A stretch of DNA of 64,000 nt from Oscillospiraceae bacterium (GTDB lineage Bacteria > Bacillota_A > Clostridia > Oscillospirales > WRJC01). Shown in pieces: positions 19,453 to 27,535 of the stretch. Where the stretch lies: positions 1 through 64,000 of the forward strand of contig WRJC01000010.1 in NCBI GenBank assembly GCA_009782405.1, written 5' to 3'. Every line of letters starts with the position of its first letter. The stretch's first letter is position 1. The notes below the pieces were generated by a model. That model saw only the letters and a list, made by a program, of their open reading frames with translations, did not search any database and was not told where the DNA came from. The position numbers and the translations under genes were made by a program.

Positions 19453-20550
19453 ATGAAAATAAAAGCGGCGGTTTTTGAAGGCCCCAACCGGCCTTTTGGA
19501 GTGAAAGAATTTGAAATGACAAAACCCGAAAAAGGGTTCGCCTTGGTAAAAATGATAGCAAGCGGGATCTGCGGAACGGATCTGCACATTTACGAAGGAA
19601 AACTCGGAGTTCCCTTTGCGCCCATTATAATAGGCCATGAATTCATAGGGGAGATATGCGAAATAAATCCGCAGGATGCGGCAGCGGGAGGATTCCAAAA
19701 GGGCGACAGGGTGATTGTCAACGTGGCGAAACCCTGCCACGAGTGCTATCTTTGTGAAATGGGCGAAAGCGCGACATGCCAAAATCTCGGGGTCACCTAT
19801 TTCCACGAGCTCGATAAGCCTCCATATGTGTGCGGGGGCTATGCGGACCATACATACGCGCCTATCGGCAACATCGTCAAGATACCGAGCGAGGTTCCGC
19901 CAAAAACGATCTCCATATTCGCTTGCGCCGGCCCGACTATAATCAACGCGGTGAGATGCTGCGGCGGGCTAAAGCTCAAAAACATCAAAACGCTTGTAGT
20001 CCAGGGGCTTGGGCCAATCGGCCTGTTTTCGGTTTTGTACGCAAAAGCCAACGGAGTCAAAAACATCGCGGTCGTTTCAACGGGCAAAAACAAAAAAAGA
20101 ATCGAACTTGCAAAATCTTTCGGGGCGGATTGTTTTCTGGAAATATCGGATACGCAAAAAGAAGAGCGGGTTGGCAAAATATTGGAAATAAGCGAAGGGA
20201 TCGGGGCGGACTGCGTAATTGAGGCATCGGGGAATCCCGAAGCGTTTTGCGAGGGGATGGAAATGCTCCGAAACAGGGGGGCATACCTTGTCCCGGGATT
20301 GTATTCGGACAGGGGGGAAATCAGCATAAAGCCGCATATGATCACTTTCAAGGCGCTGCAGATAATCGGCTCGGCGCAATATTCCGTCGAGGACCAAAAA
20401 AAATATGTCGAATTCATCGGAAGCAACAGGCAATACTGGCGCACAATCGACAGCGCGTGCACGCATGAATGGCAAATCGGCGAAATAAACGAAGCGGTCG
20501 AAACCTGCGCGAGGGGCGATTCCGTAAAGGCGATTTTCGTAAATGGATAG
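19453..20550 (+). CDS. zinc-dependent medium-chain alcohol/polyol dehydrogenase
   Basis: This is a 365-residue MDR-family oxidoreductase. Catalytic-zinc residues are C40 and the H62-E63 pair in GHE, with D43 in CGTD. The structural-zinc lobe uses C95, C98, C101 and C109. An NAD-binding fold starts near VQGLGPIGLF. The sequence resembles threonine or sorbitol dehydrogenase relatives, and the substrate is unknown. The start is ATG 19453, 8 nt after GAGGAG; an in-frame TTG at 19447 is too close to that site. It ends at a strong terminator. It lies between a glycyl-radical enzyme and a RuBisCO-like protein, suggesting oxidation of a hydroxyl intermediate in the same route. Confidence 0.85.
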   Translation: MKIKAAVFEGPNRPFGVKEFEMTKPEKGFALVKMIASGICGTDLHIYEGKLGVPFAPIIIGHEFIGEICEINPQDAAAGGFQKGDRVIVNVAKPCHECYLCEMGESATCQNLGVTYFHELDKPPYVCGGYADHTYAPIGNIVKIPSEVPPKTISIFACAGPTIINAVRCCGGLKLKNIKTLVVQGLGPIGLFSVLYAKANGVKNIAVVSTGKNKKRIELAKSFGADCFLEISDTQKEERVGKILEISEGIGADCVIEASGNPEAFCEGMEMLRNRGAYLVPGLYSDRGEISIKPHMITFKALQIIGSAQYSVEDQKKYVEFIGSNRQYWRTIDSACTHEWQIGEINEAVETCARGDSVKAIFVNG

Positions 20551-20633
20551 CGCAGGCGATATAGCGCCAAAAGCGGTCCGATTGGGCCGCAAATTTGCTT
20601 AAAAACGTCAAAACATCAAATTGACCCCACAAA

Positions 20634-20671
20634 AAAGAAAAAAGGCCCTTTTGGGCCTTTTTTCTTTTTTT
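20634..20671 (+). terminator. rho-independent terminator after the zinc dehydrogenase
   Basis: An 8-bp stem, AAAGGCCC with GGGCCTTT around a TTTT loop, is preceded by A-rich and followed by T-rich sequence, so it may work in both directions. Confidence 0.85.
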
Positions 20672-20681
20672 GCGTATTTGT

Positions 20682-20801
20682 ATATTTGCTGGAATTTCTA
20701 AAATATATAAAAAACAAGCAAATATGTCGAAAGTATACCCGATAGGGTGTAGCAGGAAACAATATAAAATGATAAAATATATACAAATCTAAAGCAAATA
20801 T
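20682..20801. promoter_or_regulatory. repeated CAAATAT boxes upstream of the XRE gene
   Basis: The 9-mer AGCAAATAT occurs inverted at 20682-20690 and direct at 20717-20725 and 20793-20801. A TATAAT at 20799-20804 overlaps the last box. Between the boxes lies an imperfect palindrome, TATACCC-GATA-GGGTGTA (20734-20751). These look like operator sites for autoregulation by the XRE protein. That role is inferred. Confidence 0.4.
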
Positions 20802-20830
20802 AATTATTAATTTTTGAAAAGGAGGAAAGC

Positions 20831-21181
20831 ATGATGAATATCAGTGAAAGATTGAGAAGACTGCGGTTAAAAGCGAAAAAAACATTGAATGAACTAAGCA
20901 AAGCATTGAATGTTTCGTTGAACACCGTGTACAGATGGGAACATGAACTGAGCATACCGCGCAAATCCGCATTGCGCAAAATCGCCGATTATTACGATGT
21001 CCCGTTCGAATGGCTGCTTCACGGAAGTTACGGCGATGAAAACGGCAAATACATCGGCGAAATTCTGAATCCCGAAAACGAAACCGACCAAAAAATCCTG
21101 AAAATGATCAAATATTTGCCCGAGCGGAGCAAATACAGAATATTGGGATACATCGAACGCATGTGCGTGGAAAACGAATAG
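20831..21181 (+). CDS. XRE/Cro-C1-family transcriptional regulator
   Basis: The 116-residue protein has an N-terminal helix-turn-helix (about residues 4-60; ISERLRRLRLK, NVSLNTVYRWEHE and IPRKSALRKIADYY) typical of XRE repressors. A short helical C-terminus follows (about 80-116) with no recognisable ligand domain. AAAAGGAGG precedes the start; ATG 20834 is 8 nt away and ATG 20831 is 5 nt away, so either is possible. It is flanked on both sides by CAAATAT-type repeats, including a perfect inverted repeat over the promoter of the RuBisCO-like gene. It probably represses itself and that gene. Confidence 0.85.
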   Translation: MMNISERLRRLRLKAKKTLNELSKALNVSLNTVYRWEHELSIPRKSALRKIADYYDVPFEWLLHGSYGDENGKYIGEILNPENETDQKILKMIKYLPERSKYRILGYIERMCVENE

Positions 21182-21196
21182 GGATGGTCCGGCGCC

Positions 21197-21228
21197 AAAA
21201 AATATTTGTCTGTTGACAAATATTTTTT
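21197..21228. promoter_or_regulatory. 14-bp perfect inverted repeat over the RuBisCO-like gene promoter
   Basis: Arms 21197-21210 and 21215-21228 are perfectly complementary around a TGTT loop, and the right arm contains the -35 box. It can be read as an AT-rich terminator of the XRE gene (the right arm ends in a T-run) or as an operator; the CAAATAT core shared with the XRE promoter region favours an operator. Confidence 0.6.
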
Positions 21229-21241
21229 TTCGTTATATAAT
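21213..21241 (+). promoter_or_regulatory. sigma-A promoter of the RuBisCO-like gene
   Basis: A perfect TTGACA (21213-21218), 17 bp, TATAAT (21236-21241). The -35 lies inside the inverted repeat at 21197-21228. Confidence 0.85.
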
Positions 21242-21277
21242 AAGCGCAGATAAATCAAAAAGAAACGAGGGGATATT

Positions 21278-22447
21278 ATGCCATCATCCGAAAAGGAGAT
21301 ATTGCGCGCAAAATATTACATTGAGACAGACGGCGAGCTTGCAGATGTGGGAAAGGATCTCGCCGAAATCGAAACCACCGGAAAATGGAGTTCCGATGCC
21401 GGGCAAACCGGGCAAACCGAATTGTTTGACAGCTGCAGGGGATATGTATACGAAATAGACGAACTCGAAAAAGGCAGGGGGTTTGTCACCCTCGCAATCC
21501 CGATGAAAAATCTCGACATGGAAAACAGCGCGTTTTCATCGCTCTGGCTTTACATGGTCGGCGGCGCGACGCATGCGCTCATCTCGTACAATAAGTCGCG
21601 TTTGGTGGATTTTGGTTTTCCCGAAGAATTCAACAAATATTTTTCGGGTCCCAAGTGGGGCGTAGACGGATTGAAAAAATATCTCGGCGTGCCCGATAAC
21701 GAGCCCATAATAGGGACGATAGTGAAACCCACTTCGGGGCTGAAAGCCGACGAAGTCGCCGCAATATGCAAGGCTTACGCCGAAGGCGGGCTGCAATTCA
21801 TAAAAGACGACGAAAAATACATGAACACGCCGCATTGCCCGATAAAGGAACGCGTGGAAAAAGCCATGAAATTAATATGGGGCGCCGAGGACAAAACGGG
21901 AAAGAAAGTCATCTATGCGCCCCATGTGACCACCGGGCCGGAAAATATATTGAAATTCGGCGAGACTGCGATCAAAGCCGGGGCGCGAGCGTTGATGATA
22001 AACATATTCTCATCGTCGTTTTCATGCCTGAAAATGCTGCGCGATGAATTTGACGTGCCCATATATGCGCATTGCGGAGGCAAAGAGGCGCTCGGCAGGG
22101 CTCCGGGCCAGGGCGTCGCCCCGGAAGTGGTGGCAAAACTCGCGCGGCTGATGGGCGCGGAGTTTTTCCGCTCGAACATTTTGGGCGGCTATCTCGTCGG
22201 GGGTACCAATGAAGAGATAGAATCGCTGATTTGCACGATGAGGGCCCCGATGAAAGGCATAAAAGACTTGGTGCCCGCGCTTTCGGGGGGGCTTTCCCCA
22301 AAAAACCTCGGAGAAAACCTCGCCGCTTTCGGCACTGGTATAATGGCGCTCGCGGGCTCGGGGATAACCCAGCACCCCGGGGGGATAGCTTGCGGCGTGG
22401 AGGCGATGAAAGCGGTCGCGGCAGGCTATATGAATGCGGCAAATTGA
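21278..22447 (+). CDS. RuBisCO-like protein (form IV type)
   Basis: The 389-residue protein has the RuBisCO large-subunit fold. It keeps the carbamylation and metal site (K176, D178, E179 in FIKDDE), the K150 of VKPT equivalent to K175, H265, the SGG phosphate loop (S336-G338) and the GSGITQHPGG segment (360-369). It lacks residues needed for carboxylation. K177 is threonine (T152), the N123 position is glycine in VGGAT, and no loop-6 lysine is visible. It is therefore an enolase-, isomerase- or decarboxylase-type relative. Known relatives act in methionine salvage or in apiose/isoapionate breakdown, and no gene here settles which applies. It ends 9 bp from the convergent sortase gene. Confidence 0.88.
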   Translation: MPSSEKEILRAKYYIETDGELADVGKDLAEIETTGKWSSDAGQTGQTELFDSCRGYVYEIDELEKGRGFVTLAIPMKNLDMENSAFSSLWLYMVGGATHALISYNKSRLVDFGFPEEFNKYFSGPKWGVDGLKKYLGVPDNEPIIGTIVKPTSGLKADEVAAICKAYAEGGLQFIKDDEKYMNTPHCPIKERVEKAMKLIWGAEDKTGKKVIYAPHVTTGPENILKFGETAIKAGARALMINIFSSSFSCLKMLRDEFDVPIYAHCGGKEALGRAPGQGVAPEVVAKLARLMGAEFFRSNILGGYLVGGTNEEIESLICTMRAPMKGIKDLVPALSGGLSPKNLGENLAAFGTGIMALAGSGITQHPGGIACGVEAMKAVAAGYMNAAN

Positions 22448-22456
22448 CTTGCGCCG

Positions 22457-23272
22457 CTATTCGGGCCGCAGCGCGCCGATGACCACATACCGCGCATCGT
22501 TGAATTCATAGGTGCAGGTGGACAAGGCGACTATCCTGTCGCCTTGGCCGTACTCCGACCCGCTTTTGAAAGTGGTGTGTTTTTTTGCATAGGCCAGAAG
22601 CGATTGCAAATTCACTTCATACATAAAAGCCCTTTCCCGCCATTCCCCGGCTCCGATCACGCAACCGTACAAAAGATCGACCCGGTAGTTGCCTTTTGGG
22701 GTGTATAGATACATATACGGATGTTCAACGTAATATTGCTGTTTTTTGTATTCGGTCAAACTCCCGAACATTCCCCCGTATTTCATGTTGTGCCCGTAGA
22801 TGACGGTCAATTCGTCCGAAAAATCCGGCGCATTGTTGTAGTCGATGAACAGCGAGCCGTTGGAATTGGGGGTCCCGTCAGGCAAGTGGTGGAGATAGTA
22901 ATCGTAATCCGTCGCCCGTATCACCGGATAGTCTATCATGGTGCCCGGGCAGTAGAGCCACGCTTCCCCATCCGGGTTTATCTGCTGCAATACTTCGAAA
23001 TTTATGCCCGACCCCGGTTTTTGTTCTTCATCCGCCGAATTTTTCGGATTTGCCAAGGGCTGCCCTTCCGGATTTTCCGAATGGCTGAAAGGATCGTTGA
23101 TTTCGCGAACCGCGCTTGATGCGGAATCTGCCCTCACCATGTCCGCCAACTTCGAATAACCCTCGTCGCCGATTTTGTATGTTTGCCGGATTTCGCTGAG
23201 CTTGAAGCCGGATATCGCCATGACGCATATCGACAGCGCCAAAAACAGCCATGCGATGCCATGCTTTTTCAT
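22457..23272 (-). CDS. srtB: class B sortase of the pilus island (distal)
   Basis: This is a 271-residue membrane-anchored transpeptidase. One N-terminal membrane segment (about 5-22) is followed by an extracytoplasmic linker and a class B sortase fold with catalytic H161 (IYGHN), C253 (LSTCTYE) and R261 (ARYVV). It would cleave sorting signals of the adjacent pilins and link them to each other or to the wall. The start ATG at 23272 overlaps the stop of the preceding pilin-like gene in an ATGA, showing translational coupling. The longer open frame upstream is only an antisense-like extension over the Pro/Thr-rich stalk. Confidence 0.9.
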   Translation of the reverse strand: MKKHGIAWLFLALSICVMAISGFKLSEIRQTYKIGDEGYSKLADMVRADSASSAVREINDPFSHSENPEGQPLANPKNSADEEQKPGSGINFEVLQQINPDGEAWLYCPGTMIDYPVIRATDYDYYLHHLPDGTPNSNGSLFIDYNNAPDFSDELTVIYGHNMKYGGMFGSLTEYKKQQYYVEHPYMYLYTPKGNYRVDLLYGCVIGAGEWRERAFMYEVNLQSLLAYAKKHTTFKSGSEYGQGDRIVALSTCTYEFNDARYVVIGALRPE

Positions 23273-24720
23273 GATTGTGACCATCCCTTTCTGCGCCTCC
23301 TGCAACACAGCAGGTAAGCGGCGCTTGTCGCTGCCGTGAAGGCTGCTATGCAAAGCAATGCGCTGTACAATGCGCTTTTGGATTCGTCGCCTGTTTTGGG
23401 CCCGTTTTGCGCAGGAGGCCGCGGCCACGGAGATTGCTGGAGCGGCGGCTGCTGGCCCGGAGACGGCCAATTCGGCTTTTGTTCCCCTATCGGCAATTTC
23501 GGCGGCTGTTGGCCCGGCGGTTGCAAATCCGGCTTTTGCCCTGCCCCCGGCGGTTGCTGGTCTGATACTTGTTCTTCCTCCGGTTCGTCGTCGGTCGTAT
23601 TTTCCGCGATCGAATCTTCCGTCGCCGGTTCTTCCGTGGCTGTCGGTTCTTTTGTGGCCGCGGTGTTTTCCGCAGTCAAATTTTCCGTTGCGGGCGGTTC
23701 TGTTTGCGGTTCTGCCGTTGACGGCTTTGTTGCCGGCTGCCCTGTCGCAGGCGGCTCTGTTGCCGGCGGTTTTATCGTTGGCGGCCATGCCGTAGGCGCT
23801 TCCGTTGAAGATGGCGGCTGCGTCGACGGCGGCGGCTGCGTCGTGGATCCGCCTTGGCTTTTGTAAGTGTTCAGATATGTAAACGAAGAAACCTGCCTGT
23901 TGGAGCTGTTTGTGACGATGCGGTTCAGCACGAGTTGCCCATCCTCAGCTTTTACGTTATCCGTGATGGTATATACCTCCGCATCGTAGGTGTAGCCGGA
24001 TATGTCCGTGTTCAATTCGGAAACCGTGTAATAATAAGTGCCCTCTTTGCTGTAGCTCCAGGTGCCGAATTCGCCCCGGCCCGAGCCGACTATCGATATG
24101 GTTTTTGCGCCGTTTTGGCTGCCTTCCGGCATGGGATTGGACAAATCCCCCGCCTTCAATTGGAACAAAAAGGCGCTTGGCTGCGCGGGGTCTCCGAAAA
24201 CCGTTTTCACCACGGACGGGTCCACCATCAGCTTTGGGTCGCTCGGGGCTATGGTGTATGAATGCCCGAAATATATCTCGGACGCTTTTGCCCCGTTGTT
24301 TTTGTAGACGACGATTGCCGCCGCCAAGTCGCTTTTTATGTGCACCTCTATGGCGTACAGCTGCCGGTCCAGCGCATAGCCGGCCGCCGCTTCCGTGATG
24401 CATGCCACCTCGTAGGCATATATGCCCGGATGGGCGAAATTTATCGGCCCGATTTCGATGTTTTTTGTCCCTGCGATGGTAAATGTATATCCGCCCGCAT
24501 CGCTGCCGTCCGGCATGGGATTCGAAGGCTGTTTCGGGGTCAGCCTGTAAGAAAACGTTTCGTTTGGCGCGGATGCCCCGTCGTCGGCAAAAACCTGCCG
24601 CACAGCCAGCGCGACATTTCCCGCCTTGGCCGCAAAGGCCGCCGTGAAGAAAATATAGTTCATAAATAAAACCAGCATCAGGGCCGCCGCAAAAATTTTG
24701 CCGTATTTTTTTTCGGTCAT
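23269..24720 (-). CDS. LPxTG-like pilin/anchor protein with two Spy0128-type domains and Pro-Thr stalk
   Basis: The 483-residue surface protein has a signal peptide (1-30). Two pilin domains of Spy0128/FctA type follow (about 31-165 and 166-287), both carrying the TY..NTY or YAYEV-style strands. A long Pro/Thr/Glu-rich stalk covers about 288-438. The sorting signal is NGPKTG (439-444), then a membrane helix and a Arg-rich tail. The stalk and its place at the end of the pilin operon suggest the basal, wall-anchored subunit. Its start is 6 nt after the upstream sortase stop, with AAAGGGGG as ribosome site, and it overlaps the next sortase gene. Confidence 0.88.
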   Translation of the reverse strand: MTEKKYGKIFAAALMLVLFMNYIFFTAAFAAKAGNVALAVRQVFADDGASAPNETFSYRLTPKQPSNPMPDGSDAGGYTFTIAGTKNIEIGPINFAHPGIYAYEVACITEAAAGYALDRQLYAIEVHIKSDLAAAIVVYKNNGAKASEIYFGHSYTIAPSDPKLMVDPSVVKTVFGDPAQPSAFLFQLKAGDLSNPMPEGSQNGAKTISIVGSGRGEFGTWSYSKEGTYYYTVSELNTDISGYTYDAEVYTITDNVKAEDGQLVLNRIVTNSSNRQVSSFTYLNTYKSQGGSTTQPPPSTQPPSSTEAPTAWPPTIKPPATEPPATGQPATKPSTAEPQTEPPATENLTAENTAATKEPTATEEPATEDSIAENTTDDEPEEEQVSDQQPPGAGQKPDLQPPGQQPPKLPIGEQKPNWPSPGQQPPLQQSPWPRPPAQNGPKTGDESKSALYSALLCIAAFTAATSAAYLLCCRRRRKGWSQS

Positions 24721-24726
24721 GGTCGC

Positions 24727-25695
24727 TCATCCCCCTTTCCGCAATATATCATGAGCGGATTTTTTTTGTTTTTTGTAGCGTTTTTTGTTGTTGGCAATCA
24801 GCGACAACAGCAGTATAAGCAGCATGAATGGAATAATTATCGCGACCACCTTGATCCAGATGGGGATCTGCGTCCAGAAATCGGCCAGTTTGTCCACCGC
24901 CAATGTAACTTTATCGCCCGGTTCGTCTTTTTCAAAGAAGTCGCCGTGTATATCGTCTGTTAGCTTGCCCACGAGGATGTCCCTGCCGTTTGTCGAAACT
25001 GAGGAACAAGTGGAGAGCAGCACAATATGGTCGTCTGCGGTTATCCCTATTTCGCGCGTGTGCAGCGCCAGTTCAAAAATCCTGTCCAGATAGGCCTGCC
25101 GCGCTTCTTTTTTTGTTATGTTCGTTTTAAAAACCGTATCGTCGTATGCGTCGGTGTGAAGGAAGGCGAAAAATTCCAGCCCGTGTTCCTCGCCGCCGTA
25201 ATACAGCGTCCCGTAGCGGCGCTCCTCAAAATAGCCTTTGTCGGAAAAATTCCCTATTTCACCGAACATCGCGCTTTTTTCCATGTGATGCCCGTACAGA
25301 ATCGAAGAAAAATCCGAAAAATCCCTGCTGCATCGGTAATCCAAGAAGATCGCCCCCGAGAGTGAATATTTCCCTTCCGCGTTTGTGTTGACATATCTCA
25401 TATTGTCGCCGCCCTGCACGACCGGATAGTTTATGTTGGTGCCGTATACCTCAAGCCAGGAAAAAACATCCGGGTTGACGGCTCGCAATTCTTCGAATGA
25501 GGCGCCTTCGTTTTCCTCGGTGGGCTTGTATGCCTCATAGCGCACGGAGTTTGCCGCTTGGTACACTTGCTTTGAATCCCATATAGCATAAAATCCGACG
25601 GCGATCAGCAAAAAGACCATGATCATTACCGCCGTGTCTACGATTCCGTTTACCAGCCGTATCGTTTTTTTGCCCGCTTTGGCCGCTATGTTCAT
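24727..25695 (-). CDS. srtB: class B sortase of the pilus island (proximal, C-terminal membrane helix)
   Basis: The 322-residue sortase has an N-terminal membrane segment (about 18-38), the catalytic H136 (LYGHHME), C230 (LLSTCSS) and R238, and unusually a second membrane segment near the C-terminus (about 282-305) followed by a Lys/Arg tail. Pilus polymerases of class C type often have such a C-terminal helix, so this enzyme is the better candidate for pilin polymerisation. The start ATG 25695 follows AAAGGAG by 6 nt; an in-frame ATG further upstream lacks a site. It sits between the major pilin and the stalked pilin. Confidence 0.9.
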   Translation of the reverse strand: MNIAAKAGKKTIRLVNGIVDTAVMIMVFLLIAVGFYAIWDSKQVYQAANSVRYEAYKPTEENEGASFEELRAVNPDVFSWLEVYGTNINYPVVQGGDNMRYVNTNAEGKYSLSGAIFLDYRCSRDFSDFSSILYGHHMEKSAMFGEIGNFSDKGYFEERRYGTLYYGGEEHGLEFFAFLHTDAYDDTVFKTNITKKEARQAYLDRIFELALHTREIGITADDHIVLLSTCSSVSTNGRDILVGKLTDDIHGDFFEKDEPGDKVTLAVDKLADFWTQIPIWIKVVAIIIPFMLLILLLSLIANNKKRYKKQKKSAHDILRKGG

Positions 25696-25789
25696 ATGGG
25701 ACTCCTTTCTTTCTTTTTTTATTTCCAATCTGTTCCGGGGGGTGCGGGATACATACCCGCACCCCCCGCTGACCGGCGCATTTTTTTGT

Positions 25790-27196
25790 TTAGTTGTAGC
25801 TGACCGCCGCGTTTTTGACTGTCGCTTTTGTCTTGCGCGCCTTGAATGCGATGAATGTTATGAATCCGCCGGTGGCCAAGATGATCATGCCGATGAAGGG
25901 CAGGTCGTTTAAGTCAAGTCCGGTGGGGGTCGTCGTGTTGTTGGTGTTTGTGAAGTCAGCGCTGTTTTTCCCTTCGCCGACATACAGCGTGGTCTTGTAA
26001 ACGCTATTGTTTGCATACGGGAGTTCGAGATCTGCGCCTTTGGTTCCTGTTTCCTCTAGGCCCGGGTCGTCATCGTATGTGACGATTACGCTGGGCGCAT
26101 AACCGGCAGTTCCATACTCCTTTATCTCATAAGTCGTGCCCACAGGGGTGTCAATAAATACCAGATATTGGCCGTCTTTGAGGTAGAAGGTGGTCAATGT
26201 GCCGTCGTCGAACACGATGTGGTTGGCTCCGGGGGCTGCTCCGTTGTCTTCAGAGGTGACGTTTTTATAACCTGTGGGGGTGTTCGGATCTTCTTCCACC
26301 ACATATCCTTTGTAGCTCGCGTTCGGTTCGTTCAAGAGGCTGGGGGTATTGATTGTGAGATCGTATTTGAAGTAGATCGTCGAGCTGGCGAAGTCGCCGG
26401 AGACCACTTTGCTTATGGAGAGCGTCCAATTATTGTCATCCTCGGGGTCAGTACCGCCGTTGGCTTTCACGTAGGTGTTGATGAAAATCATTTGGCTGTA
26501 TTCGAATTCCTGGGTTTCTTTGCCCGGGGTCGGGTCTACTTTTTCATCGCCTTCTTCTCCGTCTTCTTTCGTGGTCTTCATCGCGCCGACATAGAAAACG
26601 TAGGTGTTGCCGTTGGTTCCGTCTTTTACTAAGACTGTAACGGTGTATTTGACTACTGAATAAGTCATCAGATCATAGGGGGCGATGGGATAAGAGCTGT
26701 TTGTTCCGAATGTGCCGGTGACCTCTGTGATCTCGTATACATACGCGCCGGCGTGAGGCCAAGTGATATTGCTGTTGGTGAAAAGTTCGCTTGATTCGAG
26801 GTAATAATAGTCGATGCCGTTGCCGTCTTTGTCGGGTTCTGTGTGGGTGTAACCATTGGCATCGGGAAACTCGATTTCGACTTTGCCATTGTCGCCGATC
26901 ACCGGCATGGTAGCTACGACGTTGCCGTCATCGTCGCCATCCACGCTTATCGGAGTGACGGTGAATTCAAAGGTCGTCTGCGGGACAGCTGTGCCGTAGG
27001 GTACTTGCAAGAGTTTGGTGATGGCGGCAAGCGCCGGATCTGTTTCTGTGCCTTCCATTTGTTTGGAAGATGGATTGGGGTTTCCACCGTCGTCGTCGTC
27101 TTCGCCCGCCGCGAATGCGGGTATGATGCTCATCAGGGTCATAAGGAACATGATGGCCGCGAGGGCGAGAGATACCAGGATTCTTGATTTTTTCAT
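25790..27196 (-). CDS. major pilin-like surface protein with TPTG sorting signal
   Basis: The 468-residue secreted protein has a signal peptide (1-29, ending AFA). A first Spy0128-type pilin domain follows (about 55-245; AGAYVYEITEV and FINTYVKANG), then a second beta-rich domain (about 255-420; LSISKVVSGDFAS, EIKEYGTAGY, ADFTNTN). The C-terminal sorting signal is TPTG (423-426), followed by a membrane helix and a Lys-rich tail. Isopeptide-type Lys/Asn/Glu sets are expected in these folds but I did not verify them. It has its own promoter and a structured 147-nt leader and is followed by the two sortases and the stalked pilin. This fits the major shaft subunit. Confidence 0.85.
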   Translation of the reverse strand: MKKSRILVSLALAAIMFLMTLMSIIPAFAAGEDDDDGGNPNPSSKQMEGTETDPALAAITKLLQVPYGTAVPQTTFEFTVTPISVDGDDDGNVVATMPVIGDNGKVEIEFPDANGYTHTEPDKDGNGIDYYYLESSELFTNSNITWPHAGAYVYEITEVTGTFGTNSSYPIAPYDLMTYSVVKYTVTVLVKDGTNGNTYVFYVGAMKTTKEDGEEGDEKVDPTPGKETQEFEYSQMIFINTYVKANGGTDPEDDNNWTLSISKVVSGDFASSTIYFKYDLTINTPSLLNEPNASYKGYVVEEDPNTPTGYKNVTSEDNGAAPGANHIVFDDGTLTTFYLKDGQYLVFIDTPVGTTYEIKEYGTAGYAPSVIVTYDDDPGLEETGTKGADLELPYANNSVYKTTLYVGEGKNSADFTNTNNTTTPTGLDLNDLPFIGMIILATGGFITFIAFKARKTKATVKNAAVSYN

Positions 27197-27249
27197 TTGT
27201 GATTTTCTCCTTTGTTAATTAATTGTTTTTTTGTTTTTTTTATGTATAG

Positions 27250-27311
27250 ACGCGGATAAGGTTGGATATCTCCGAGGGCCCTTCTTCGACTTCGCAAGCC
27301 CTATTCCGCGT
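27250..27311 (-). promoter_or_regulatory. structured 5' leader of the major pilin mRNA
   Basis: In the minus-strand leader ACGCGGA (27305-27311) pairs with TCCGCGT (27250-27256). A 2x2 internal loop and AGG/CCT extend the stem, which encloses about 38 nt with a small CTTGCGAAG hairpin. It begins about 30 nt after the expected start site and ends about 55 nt before the ATG. It does not match a riboswitch consensus that I know, and the c-di-GMP-I and -II cores are absent. It may be an attenuator or stability element. Confidence 0.5.
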
Positions 27312-27349
27312 TTATAGCTTTGTTTTTTCGCTTTTTTTATCATGCCTTT

Positions 27350-27380
27350 ATTATAAGGGATAAAGTTTGTTGAATGTCAA
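27350..27380 (-). promoter_or_regulatory. pilus promoter P1 (19-bp spacer) for the major pilin operon
   Basis: Minus-strand TTGACA (27375-27380) and TATAAT (27350-27355) are separated by 19 bp. The spacer differs at one base from that of P3. The hexamers are near consensus but the spacer is 2 bp too long for efficient sigma-A use alone, which is the classic arrangement of MerR-activated promoters. Confidence 0.75.
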
Positions 27381-27529
27381 TACCTTTTTTTGATTTTCTT
27401 TAAAAAAATTTTTGTTTTCCAAAAACGACGCAGTATTGCGGGTTTTGAGCGTTCGTTTCTTTGTCTGCCGGATTTTTTGTGTTTGGGCTTTGTCTAAATC
27501 GCCCTTTTTTCCTGAAAGCGGCTTGCAGG
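27381..27529 (-). repeat. upstream regulatory repeat, copy 1
   Basis: This region is co-linear with those at 28183-28332 and 32254-32402. An A/T tract starts about 22 bp above the -35, a CGCC plus T-run box starts 120 bp above it, and TTGCAGG lies about 141 bp above. The middle is diverged. It runs from the -35 box up to just before the stop of the SipA-like gene. Confidence 0.6.
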
Positions 27530-27535
27530 CTTTCC

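Noticed and set aside
27250..27311. c-di-GMP riboswitch upstream of the major pilin
   Set aside because: Attractive given the HD-GYP gene, but the conserved GEMM-I and class II core sequences are absent.
27214..27342. A 42-codon basic peptide frame in the major pilin leader
   Set aside because: The ATG falls at the expected transcription start with no ribosome site; the hairpin explains the sequence better.
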